This document shows positions 17,201 to 28,606 of a stretch of DNA of 64,000 bases, piece after piece. Each line of letters begins with the position of its first letter. Positions within the stretch are counted from its first letter, which is position 1. Both the position numbers and the translations under genes were made by a program. The notes under the pieces are model-generated. The model worked only from the letters and a program-made list of their open reading frames with translations. It made no database searches and was not told the origin of the DNA. This DNA comes from Theodoxus fluviatilis (taxonomy: Eukaryota > Mollusca > Gastropoda > Cycloneritida > Neritidae): NCBI GenBank assembly GCA_034096865.1, contig JAWQFJ010012312.1, forward strand, positions 31,001 to 95,000. Reading direction: 5' to 3'.

Positions 17201-19580
17201 CCAAACCACCACCCACCCACCCATCCCCAACGCTCTCGCCCCTCTCCTAACATACAGGTCCTTCAATTCTCCAAGACATTTATCTCTGGGCAGCCCGTAT
17301 TTTCGGAACATCTATCTTCCCCGCACTTGTTCTGGGCCACGACTGCCGTCCACGCTGGTTTGGTCGGCACCGGTGCGTGCTTTCAGGTTCTGGCAGACTT
17401 TCTGGGCCCCCTAAGTGCGTCTACCGTTGTCTACGACCCGTGTCTTCCTGGCTTGTACAGGGTCTTGGCCTCATGCTTTACAAGAGAAGTGCCTGGAAAC
17501 CGTGGCTTTTGTGGGCAAGGGAGTATCCTGCTGTGCTAATCTTTGATAGGATCTGCGCTATTAATTCTTCATGCTTGGAGCCACGGGCTCTGTTGGGCTC
17601 TTAGAGGGGATTTGCAGCACTGATACAGTGGTGCACGATTCTCTGACCCCCTACCCCCACCCATCCCCGCTGCTACCCATTTTACCAAGGTACCACTCAT
17701 TTGAACACCAACACTCAGCCCCTCTAACCCCAAAGGCCCCCCTCTACCCTCGCCCTTCCTCTCCCTCTTATCAATGCTGCTCCTACCCCTCCAGGCCTTG
17801 TTTCTTCATCCTAACCGTCTCTCGCTCCACTGCTCGCGGCTTGGGAACGAGACAGCTCTGAGGGCGATAGTAGAATCACCACTCTGTCCAGTCACGCATC
17901 CTTATGAAAGTTCCACCCTCACGCCACTCCGCTACCCCCACCCACTCTCGACCTCACCAGCACTCCTCCCGACTACCGCAGCCTCCCGCCTCGCTAACCA
18001 CCCGGAGTTCTAATGCTCTTTGCTCCTCTCTCTGAGTCGGCCTGATGCGTTGGCCAGGGAGGAAGGACTTCGTAGTAGTCAGTGCAATAACATCGTTCCC
18101 AGCTAGAAGATCGCCCAGTGTTCGACCGTCTGCCTGCTAACGCCTTGTTCAACCTCCTGCTCTCTTCGTCTTTCAGTGTGTAGATAGACGTAAGTCTAGG
18201 AACCGAGGTAGGTTTTTGCAGGGTTTTTTTGTGTTTTTTTTCTATGTTTCTTAGGTCACAGCTCGGGTCTCCAAGCCGGACTCAGAAGCTTTCGAGCGCA
18301 TTCCTTCGAGCCTTTCCTTTGGCCCCCGAGCGCTTAGTTGGTGCTCACGGTACAACCACGAACGTGAGTTTCCTGTTGTGGGTTTTTACTTTGCTCATGC
18401 CTCGTCGCGTGGCATGTGTGGGTGAACGTGGGCAAAAATTTTGGGTATTTTTTTTGTTGCTTCGGGGTCGCGCCAGAATCGTGCTTCAGGACTGGTCCAG
18501 TCGTGTGCCCAAGGAAAAGGCGTGTGCATGAGTAATCGCGACGGAAGTCTAATTTTGACCATACTTTGCGTTGGTGACCCGATGGGCCGAGCCTGTTGGA
18601 TCAGTCATGCACTCTCGTCTGAAGAAGGAAGTATTTCTGACGTAGTAATTATGTTGCTGAATTAGCGTTATAGTCATATGTGATCAGTTCTTTTTTTTCT
18701 CTGTTGGTGTAGTGCTCTAGCTACTTTTTCCAGTCACGGCAACAAGGCTGGTTGAGTTCTGCAAGGTTTATCTGACTTTACCTTGCCGTGACTGCGTAAT
18801 CTTTTAAGTTATTTATTTCAGTGCTATTTGAATAGGATGAACTAAAATGTCCACTGGGTAAGATGCATACTAGCATGTGGTACAAATGTAAGTTAAGGAG
18901 GTACAGACTTCGAAGTTTGAACCTTTGAATTCGACTCGCGTCAACATTTGCAAAAATGAGGGTAATTTGTCTTGATTTTATTTTTTGCCGGAATCGAATG
19001 TATTTTTTAATATGACGCAGACTGATCAATAGAGTTTTTCCGCTCTGACGGCTTTATTTGTCGTCGCAAATTTATCTGCATCGATTCGATTCATATCGGT
19101 GAAGGATGGCTTGGTGCACGCTGAACCTTGAGGTAAATCTCTCTCACAGAATCGACCTCGTGGGCTTCGTCATGCGCCGGACGTAGAGGAATGAGCAGGC
19201 TGTTTGCCCGGTTGGCGTCCAATCTCCTCGACTACATTTGACCCGCTTGAGTTGGCATCTTCCATCGCGGAAAGAAATCAACTTTTCCCTGTCTGGTCCC
19301 GAAGTTTGCCGGTTTCCCTCCTGAGCTGATATAGTAATTCGTCTATGGCGTTCAGGGTGGGCCAGTGATTTGACCTCCTCTCCCTCTCCCATAAGTTTCT
19401 CTACCTCCCACCCACCCCCCGTTTCTACCCCCCTCCTTGCCGTGGACGGGTTTGTTGTTTGGGAGAGGAGGCACCATGGTCAGAACCAATGCAGTACCGT
19501 GCCAGCAGACCGCACCCCGGCATGGAGCTCCTGTCCCCGCACAGGTGAGTGTCCCCCTGGTGTCCTGTGTCTCAACCTTT
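14275..19580. other. unrecognised stretch, GC-rich in parts
   Basis: No convincing gene. It contains an (ATTC)n tract at 14420-14465, an imperfect CTGCTGACGCCGTCTC-type repeat at about 16740-17030, and a long poly-C run at 17179-17202 followed by CCCACCC units. The longest frame (15415-14756, minus, 219 codons) has no domain I recognise and competes with open frames on the other strand. It could be an exon, but I cannot support that. Confidence 0.4.
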
Positions 19581-20123
19581 TCTGAGGTCCAGCTAGTAAA
19601 CTCATTGTGTAACGCTTTAAACCTCTTCTTGGGTCAAACTAGTGTATCCTCTGTGACGCGCTTTTTACCTCTTCTTGGATCAAACTAGTGCACCCTTTGT
19701 ATGACACTTTTTACCTCCTATGTTACACTAGTATACCCCTTGTGTTACGCTTTGTAACCTATTCTTTGGTCCAAGTAGTGTACACCTTGTGTCACGCTTT
19801 TCATCCTCTTCTTGGATCAAACTAATGTAACCCTTTCTCACTTTTCATCCTCTCTTGGTCAAACTATTGTACCCCTTGTCGCACACTTTTCATCCTCACT
19901 TTGGGTCCAACTAGTGTATCCCTTCTTGTGTCATGCTTTTTAACCTCTTATTGGGTCAAATTAGTGTACCCCTTGTTTGACGCTTTTCATCCTCTTCTTA
20001 TGTCGGTGTAGCCCGTGTGTTACGTTTTTTATCCACCTTGAGTCAAACTAGTGTACCCCGTGTGTTACGTTTTTTTTATCCACTTCATGAGTCAAACTAG
20101 TGTACCCCGTGTATCACGTTTTT

Positions 20124-20975
20124 GACTCACATGCGAAGCAAAAGTGAGTCTATGTACTCACCCGTTTCGTCAGTCCGGGCGTCCGGTCCGGGCGTCCGAA
20201 AACTTTAACGTTGGATTTTTCTCGGAGACTATTAAGTCTATCAACACCAAATGTGGCATGATGGTGTATGATGACAAGACCTCAAAAAACACACATAGTG
20301 ACTTAACCTTGCTTCAAGGTCAAGGTCGCAGGGGCCATAAATGTTGTCTAAAAACAGCCATTTTTCACATTTTCTCAATTTTCTCTGAAGTTTTTGAGAT
20401 TGGATACCTCACCTATACATGGTATATAGGGCAAAGTAAGCCCTATCTTTTGACACCAGTTTGACATACCTTGATTCAAGTTCAAGGTCACAGGAGCTCT
20501 TCAAAGTTGGATTGTATACATATTTTGAAGTGACCTTGACCCTGAACTATGGAAGATAACTGTTTCAAACTTAATAATTATGTGAGGCACATGTTATACT
20601 TTCATCATGAGACACATTTGGTCACATATCATCAAGGTCAAGGTCACTTTGACCCTTATGAAATGTGACCAAAATGGGGTAGTGAACCACTAAAAGTGAC
20701 CATATCTCATGGTAGAAAGTGCCAATAAGCACCATTGTGCTTCCTATGTCTTGAAATAACAGCTTTGTGTTGCATGACCTTGGATGACCTTGACCTTGGG
20801 TCAAGGCCACATGTATTTTGGTATAATAAATGTGTAAAGCATTTCTTAGTTTAGTGTATGGTGTCATTGCTAGGTGTAGTTGATTGGCCTTGACCTTGAA
20901 GGTCACCTGAAGGTCAAGGTCATGTAAAGGTCAAGGTCAAGCATGTGAGTCGTATGGGCTTTGCCCTTCTTGTTT
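20124..20975 (+). mobile_element. 0.86-kb dispersed repeat, copy 3, inside minisatellite
   Basis: GACTCACATGC start, CTTGTTT end and inner arm GCATGTGAGTC. It diverges from the other copies at 20330-20480. That same variant (for example CCATTTTTCACATTTTCTCA) is shared with the copy at 60827, so there are at least two subfamilies. The surrounding array units provide the empty-site sequence. Confidence 0.82.
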
Positions 20976-21212
20976 ATCCTCTTCATGAGTCAAACTAGTG
21001 TAGCCCGTGTATCACGTTTTTTATCCTCTTCATGAGTCAAACTAGTGTACCCCGTGTGTTACGTTTTTTATCCTCTTCATGAGTCAAACTAGTGTACCCC
21101 GTGTATCACGTTTTTTTAATCCACTTCATGAGTCAAACTGGTGTACCCCATGTGTTACGTTTGTTATCCACTTCATGAGTCAAACTAGTGTACCCCCGTG
21201 TGTTACGTTTTT

Positions 21213-22098
21213 GACTCACATGCGAAGCAAAAGTGAGTCTATGTACTGAGCCGTGTCGTCCGTCCGTCCGGGCGTCCGTCCGTCCGTCCGTCCGTCCGTC
21301 CGTCCGGGCGGGCGTCCGTCCGTAAAAAACTTAAACGTTGGATTTTTCTCGGAGACTATTAAGTCTATCAACACCAAATGTGGCATGATGGTGTATGATG
21401 ACAAGGCCTCAAAAAACATACATAGTGACTTGACCTTGCTTCAAGGTCAAGGTCACAGGAGCCATAAATGTGGTCTCAAAAACAGTCATTTTTCACATTT
21501 TCCCAATTTTCTCCCACGTTATTGAGAATGGCGACCTTAGCTACAAGTGGTATATAGGTCAAAGCAAGCCCTATCTTTTGATACCAGTTTGGTTGACCTT
21601 GCTTCAAGGTCAAGGTCACAGGAGCTCTTCAAAGTTGGATTGTATACATATTTTGAAGTGACCTTGACCCTGAACTATGGAAGATAACTGTTTCAAACTT
21701 AATAATTATGTGGGGCACATGTTATACTTTCATCATGAGACACATTTGGTCACATATCATCAAGGTCAAGGTCACTTTGACCCTTATGAAATGTGACCAA
21801 AATGGGGTAGTGAACCACTAAAAGTGACTATATCTCATGGTAGAAAGTGTCAATAAGCACCATTGTGCTTCCTATGTCTTGAATTAACAGCTTTGTGTTG
21901 CATGACCTTGGATGACCTTGACCTTGGGTCAAGGTCACATGTATTTTGGTAGGAAAAATGTGTAAAGCATTTCTTTGTGTATGATGTCATTGGTAGGTTT
22001 AGTTGTTTGACCTTGACCTTGAAGGTCACCTGAAGGTCAAGGTCATATAAAGGTCAAGGTCAAGCATGTGAGTCGGATGGGCTTTGCCCTTCTTGTTT
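21213..22098 (+). mobile_element. 0.86-kb dispersed repeat, copy 4, inside minisatellite
   Basis: Longest copy, with an expanded GTCC tract at 21259-21320. I count thirteen exact TCAAGGTCA matches on the two strands. Left flank ACGTTTTT and right flank ATCCTCTTC are the two halves of a normal array unit. Confidence 0.82.
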
Positions 22099-22285
22099 AT
22101 CCTCTTCATGAGTCAAACTAGTGTACCCCGTGTATCGCTCTTTTCATCCTCTATATTGGTCAAACTAGTGTACCCCGTGTGTTACAATTTTTATCCTCTT
22201 CATGAGTCAAACGGGTGTAGCCCGTATGTAACGTTTTTTATCCTCTTCATGAGTCAAACTGGTGTACCCCGTATGTTACATTTTT

Positions 22286-23079
22286 GACTCACATGCGCCC
22301 GTCCGGGCGTAAAAAACTTAAACGTTGGATTTTTCTCGGAGACTATTAAGTCTATCAACACCAAATGTGGCATGATGGTGTATGATGACAAGGCCTCAAA
22401 AAACATACATAGTGACTTGACCTTGCTTCAAGGTCAAGGTCACAGGAGCCATAAATGTGGTCTCAAAAACAGTCATTTTTCACATTTTCCCAATTTTCTC
22501 CCACGTTATTGAGAATGGCGACCTTAGCTACAAGTGGTATATAGGGCAAAGCAAGCCCTATCTTTTGATACCAGTTTGGTTGACCTTGCTTCAAGGTCAA
22601 GGTCACAGGAGCTCTTCAAAGTTGGATTGTATACATATTTTGAAGTGACCTTGACCCTGAACTATGGAAGATAACTGTTTCAAACTTAATAATTATGTGG
22701 GGCACATGTTATACTTTCATCATGAGACACATTTGGTCACATATCATCAAGGTCACTTTGACCCTTATGAAATGTGACCAAAATGGGGTAGTGAACCACT
22801 AAAAGTGACTATATCTCATGGTAGAAAGTGCCAATAAGCACCATTGTGCTTCCTATGTCTTGAAATAACAGCTTTGTGTTGCATGACCTTGGATGACCTT
22901 GACCTTGGGTCAAGGCCACATGTATTTTGGTAGGAAAAATGTGTAAAGCATTTCTTTGTGTATGGTGTCATTGCTAGGTTTAGTTGTTTGACCTTGACAT
23001 TGAAGGTCACCTGAAGGTCAAGGTCATATAAAGGTCAAGGTCAAGCATGTGAGTCGTATGGGCTTTGCCCTTCTTGTTT
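22286..23079 (+). mobile_element. 0.86-kb dispersed repeat, copy 5, 5'-deleted
   Basis: Keeps the terminal GACTCACATGC but has lost about 40-90 bp just inside it, including the GTGAGTC hairpin partner and most of the GTCC tract. The 3' end is complete. It lies in the same array, 187 bp after copy 4. Confidence 0.8.
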
Positions 23080-24559
23080 ATCCTCTTCATGAGTCAAACT
23101 GGTGTACCCCGTATGTTACGTTTTTTATCCTCTTCATGAGTCAAACTGGTGTACCCCGTATGTTACTTTTTTATCCTCTTCATGAGTCAAACTAGTGTAC
23201 CCCCGTGTGTTACATTTTTTATCCTCTTCATGAGTCAAACTGGTGTACCCTGTATGTTACGTTTTTTATCCTCTTCATGAGTCAAACTGGTGTACCCCGT
23301 GTGTTATGGTTTTTATCCTCTTCATGAGTCAAACTGGTGTACCCCGTGTATTACGTTTTTTATCCTCTTCATGAGTCAAACTAGTGTACCCCTTGTGTTA
23401 CGTTTTTTATCCTCTTCATGAGTCAAACTGGTGTACCCCTTGTGTTACGTTTTTTATCCTCTTCATGAGTCAAACTGGTGTACCCCGTGTATCACGCTTT
23501 TCATCCTCTGCTTTGGTAAAACCAGTGTACCCCTTGTGTTACGTTTTTCATCCTCTCTAGGGTCAAACTAGTGTACGCCTTGTGTCACAGTTTCATCCTC
23601 TCTAGGGTCAAACTAGTGTACGCCTTGTGTCACAGTTTCATCCTCTCTAGGGTCAAACTAGTGTACGCCTTGTGTCACAGTTTCATCCTCTCTAGGGTCA
23701 AACTAGTGTATGCCTTGTGTCACAGTTTCATCCTCTCTTGGGTCAAACTAGTATATCCCTTCTTGTGTCACGCTTTTCATCCTCTCTTGGTCAGACTTGT
23801 GTATCCTTTTTGTGTCATGCTATTCATCCTCTCTTGGTCAGACTTGTGTATCCTTCTTGTGTCATGCTTTTCATCCTCTCTTGGTCAAACTAGTGTATCC
23901 TCTTTTGTGTCACGCTTATTAACCTCTTCTTAGGCCCTAATAGTGTACCTCTTGTGTCAACTACAACTACCTCTTCTTAGTTCAGAGTAGTGTGTAATAC
24001 ATGGAAACCTCATGCGTCAAATTTAGAGTACTTCTTATGCCAAATTGTTAGTCTCTTGTCTCTTTAAACTAGTGTAACCCTTTTCGGCTTTTGTCATAAT
24101 GTCAACCTTATCTTGGATCAAACTATAGCAAAATCTAACTCGCTCTGTGTTGTTGCACAAAAACAGTATTAATACTTACAAATTGGTTGTCGTTGTGCGA
24201 TCCACGAAACGTCCATCCTTCCTGTCAAGCACGGAAGATATCCGATTTGTTTTGCGATAAGCTTTTGTGTACTCGCGCAGCTGTGATAAACGTTTGATGA
24301 ATGTGAATGTTTGGTATGTTTCGTTTTTCTGTATCCTTTTGTATGCACAACGTTTCTAGCAGTGGGAAAACGCAGCAGTTACGGACGAGCCGTAGTAGTT
24401 AACATGTATGTTGTGTTCGTTTCACACTTGCCACTTCTAGTACCCGTCTCTACTGCGTCCTGCCCTGAGCATTAGAGAAGTTACGCCTAGGGCTAGGGTT
24501 TTAGTTGCATGCCCCGTCAAAACTCGCGTCCAAAGCTCCACCACAAAGGCCTCACCTTC

Positions 24560-24760
24560 AGTGCCTTCCTACATTCCTAAACTGACGCACAAAACGCGCG
24601 CGCTTGCACGCACGTATGCATGCACGTGCGCACGCCTATACACATATGAATGCATTCTCGCACACATATGCACGCACACATGCACACACAAACGCATATA
24701 TGCACACGCATGCATGCACATATGCATGCGCACGCATACGCACTCGTGCATGCACTCATG
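24560..24760. repeat. CACGCA/CATGCA-type cryptic simple repeat
   Basis: Degenerate alternating purine-pyrimidine tract of GCACGCA, CACATATGCA and GCATGCA units. Short frames on both strands are by-products. Confidence 0.75.
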
Positions 24761-24764
24761 TGCT

Positions 24765-27700
24765 ATATTAATATAATAAATTATCCGCACGCACACTCAT
24801 TCCAATAATGTGTTCTCTTCCCCTTGACCGCTGCGCTTCTTCCAATAGCACTTTGAAAGTGATTTTCTCAGGCCTTTTGCTTGCATGCCTCTGGTGACAT
24901 GTAGCTAAGGTCTGCTGATGTCATTTCGTTGCAAGTTCTTGCGACAGATAATCATAGCTGTTATGGGTTGTGCTGCCACATTCTGTGAACCCGAGTCAGT
25001 AGTGACTCTGGCGCAGTTCGCAATAAATGCGTAATAGATTTGACCCTTCGCGTTACAGCATTGTGCCAAAAATATTTCGTTCTGGATGCTACTTTTTCCA
25101 ATTTTTACAGAAACCATTCAGAAGTCAAAATTTGTTTCCATTTCAACACTAACATTTTCTTTTATCGAGTAAACGCTTGTTTTTTGCCTCAACAAGCGTA
25201 ATTTATGAGTTTTGTGCGAAATAGTCTTAGAACTACTTTAACGGCGTATGTAAGGGAGCACAGTGCTATCCCACAAGCCTCTCATTTAACCTCCTTATAC
25301 ATATCCCGGACGGATTAGTTCCATCACGTGATATGAACAGTGCTAGAGACTTTCGCCGGCAGGCGGGGTCTCTAGTGGACCAGAGATTATTATATTATAG
25401 TATCTCTGAGTGGACTAGAATGGTACTGCCACTGCTAGTGTGGTCACATGCTGTCTGCTGCGGAACATTGATGTGCTTGTGTTTAACGACGGCCTTTCGC
25501 CATGAGAGAAATTAGGGGTAGAAAGAAATGTGACAACAGTGTTGATAATTTGTTGCAAAGAAGAGAGAAGATGTTTCCAGTGTGTTTCGTCCAGTTTTCA
25601 CTGCGACTTTGGTCCAATGTCTTGTAGTCCACATGTTGTTGCAGTGCTGTCAGTGTTGACAGCATAGCAACGCATTGTATTCAATGGATTAGGAAGAATG
25701 TTGAAGACCAACTACTTCATTGCTTTGAGAATGAAGAACATAAACCATTCTGATTGCAAAGCAGCGAACCGGAAACTTGAGACCGAAATAAGAATAAACT
25801 ATGTTTCGTCACTTTTCCTCCCCAGGTTTTAAGGTTCTACGACCCTGCCATCATCCATCACTTCTGTTCTTTCAAATGCATTACGGATGAAACTTTCCTC
25901 AATTCTATCTCTTTTTACTAGGAGCGGCGCCGTTGCAGACAAGCGTCTAACACTAAGATCGAGCTGCAATGTAATAACCCTATAATTATACCCAAACTAA
26001 TTTGTTTTGTACGTGAGAGCAGCACTAATGAGTATGGCTCATGTCTTTACCACCATTCCATTACAGAGGTGTATGACTAGGGCAGTTAGAGCAGCCCTCT
26101 CCGTGTGGAATGCCTGTCTGCTCGAGTAGCATGCTCTAAGCGTAAGCTGTAAGCTATGATTGGCTGTTGGTCAGGAGAGCCTTTAATGTAGTGTAGTTTC
26201 GGAAAACCGTGAAATGGAAAGTTATATAGTTGGGACTGTCTTGAAAGACTAGATTTTTCTAATATTGTGACTGTTCAAGAGAACATTGAGGCTTACGACC
26301 AGTCAACATGAACACTTTGCGACGTGACCTGTGCCAATTTAGAACAAAGTTGAACATCATATAAGTTTGCTGTGCCTCTTCGTGACTTCATTTTATAGAT
26401 AAGGTCAAAATATGCTCATCCTTGGAGGTCCAGTGGACAATTTGTCTACCTTCCCACAGTTTTAATCCGGTGACCTTCAAAGTAATTCCTGTACTATACA
26501 TGTAGTTTTAGCTTTGTTTTGTGTGTTTTTTCCGACTGTGAACATGCAACTTTACGCCTTGAAATAGATCCGCCTACAACTGCATGCTTATCAAACACTT
26601 GAACAGGGATCAAAATTGAGTGTATACTTCTCTGGTGGCGGAAAGTTACACTTCTCCCATGGTTGTATGGATTACTGGGCACAGGTGTTCGTGGTTCGTT
26701 GACAGATGGCTGTGAAGGTGGAGGGATTAAGGGAAGGGAGAGGGGTAGTGAAGTAGGATCATCCTGAGTGGCGGGATTGGTTCACTGGTTGGACATGACT
26801 CCGCCACCACAGATGGTGTTTGTTCTATCTACCACCAGTGAAAATACAAGGGTAGGAATGGAGGTAGACAAACGGGTGGGGCTTGGTTGGATGTAGTCCG
26901 TCCAGGATGTGGAACAGCTGTAACCAAGACTATGTTGTGTCAATATAATTATAGCAACAGTTTTAAACGTGGAATTTTGAAGAGTTCATGTTCATACAAG
27001 CGAGTCACGTACGTGTGTGTGAATGATAGGAAGACGTGACGACAACAGTGCGAATGGACCTTGCCTTTTTCTGCTCAGCAAGGTTTACTTGGTCAGGAGA
27101 GTAGAGTAGCGGTGCTATATAGTTTTTATTTTAAGTCAGTTTGATACGTTGATTTCGAATTTTGCGCACTTTTGATATTGTTTGTAAAACAATATAGCCG
27201 TGAGAGATATTGGAATAAACATTGAGAAAGCGCACAAGAGGGAGGAGGGGGGGGGGGGGGGGGGGGGGGGGCAAAGGCAAACAAGGCTGCTATGCCTAGT
27301 AGATTCGTCACAGGAAGAGGGAAACAAAGCAGAGAGAGAGAGAGAGAGAGAATGGACAGTTCTTGGAACTAATATGTATCAGAGAGAGAGAGAGAGAGGG
27401 GGGGATACTCCGATATGAACTGGACAGTTCTTGGTACAAATATGTATCAGGTGTCAGTTTTGTGGCAGGATATATCCGATCCAACCTGACTGCATGGCAG
27501 CAGTGGCAACAGTAGACAACAGTAGACACAGCGCACAGCCAGTGCAACTCCTGCTGAGCACTGCAGGTGTCCCAGGCTGATGTGTTCTATAATTCATGGA
27601 CGTCCCACATTGGTCAACTTTTCTCCATGCATGAAGTATTGTGCTGATATTTCACTAAGGGAAAGGGGTGGGTTTGGGGGAAGGATTGCATGATACAGCC

Positions 27701-28277
27701 AAATTTGTCCTCTCTGCACTGAGGGGGGTGGGGGGAAGAAGCCCCTATCCTGACAATTCAATAATGAATAGGAATGAAGAGGTAGAAAACAGAAAACACA
27801 CACTTTTGTATTTAACCTCATAGTGGTGCTCCTGAGGTCCATTCAAAAATAGAGGAAGTGGTTTTATTATCATCCATATAAGGGATTTAAACAGCATTAC
27901 ATTTTACCCCCAGTCATATGTGGCAATGTAATCAATCCTGTGCTTATACCTTATGACAAAGTAAGTGAAAGACTGATGTGAGTTCATACAGTGCACACAG
28001 TTGAGTACCACACTGTCTGGGGATGCAACTTTAGAATCTGTGCAGTTTGAATGCTAGAGACACATGACTGTGGGTGAGTACTCTAACCAATCAACCCAGG
28101 ATGAAAATGCGTGTGTGTGTGTGTGTGTGTGTGTCAACTTTCTCCTGCTTTTGATTAAGTGTGCCATCATGAATAACCTGTGAAAGTTTAGCATGGCAAG
28201 GGGAGGTGGGTTGTGTCTGGCAGCCAATATCTTGTATAGAACACATTGCAATACCTTATTACTTGGTGTGTGTGTGT

Positions 28278-28311
<34 letters not shown>

Positions 28312-28513
28312 GTGAAAATAAACTCACCCTGTCTCCCTATGTAATTTATAAAATGCGAATATCTAGGAAAATCAAGAATTGACTTGTTTTTAATGACTAG
28401 CTCTAGTGATTGTTTAGTCAGTGGCTTTACATTGCCTATAAATGCTGATAAGCCATACAGTCTTATTCAGTCATTCATTCATTCAACTAAATAGTGAACT
28501 GTTCTGCCTGCAG
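24765..28513. other. unrecognised stretch upstream of the first visible LNX exon
   Basis: Mostly unique sequence with a poly-G run (27246-27270), short GA arrays (27332-27350, 27380-27397) and GT arrays at 28107-28133 and 28266-28310. I looked on + for the RING exon expected before the TRAF-type finger and did not find a C-x2-C..CGH-x2-C pattern. CGH does occur near 25440 but has no following cysteine spacing. This is probably intron. Confidence 0.5.
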
Positions 28514-28606
28514 GTTGCTGGACAAACTGCTGGTAGTGTGCCCTAATGTGGACTACTGTGAGGAGGTTCTGCCCCGCTCTGACCTCGAGGCTCACCTGCT
28601 GCACAG
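28514..28606 (+). CDS. LNX-like: LNX-like exon: zinc-finger region, first half
   Basis: Acceptor CTGCCTGCAG, donor GTATGT. Encodes [11 protein letters not shown], then C and a DLEAHLLHR helix, typical of the TRAF-type finger after the RING in LNX. Enters in phase 2 and leaves in phase 2. Confidence 0.9.

Larger units (their letters stand above)
19590..24130 (+). repeat. ~45-47-bp minisatellite array with three insertions
   Basis: Tandem units of the form ATCCTCTTCATGAGTCAAAC + TAGTGTACCCCGTGTGTTACG + T-run. Edge units are divergent (19590-20100 and 23740-24130) and central ones nearly identical (20976-21212, 22099-22285, 23080-23540). At 23545-23735 four near-perfect 45-bp units carry CTCTAGGGTCAAAC. 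Because 45 is divisible by three, these create a spurious 15-residue repeat frame (YALCHSFILSRVKLV). Copies 3, 4 and 5 of the 0.86-kb repeat are inserted in the T-runs. Confidence 0.93.

Noticed and set aside
23571..23933. Repeat protein with 15-residue units (YALCHSFILSRVKLV)
   Set aside because: Only the 45-bp units keep frame; neighbouring 46-47-bp units do not. It is a by-product of the minisatellite.
19590..24130. CRISPR-like array
   Set aside because: Units are contiguous tandem repeats without unique spacers, and the DNA is eukaryotic.
25430..25470. RING finger exon (CGH codons)
   Set aside because: The cysteine expected two residues after CGH is absent and no C-x2-C pair lies at the right distance.
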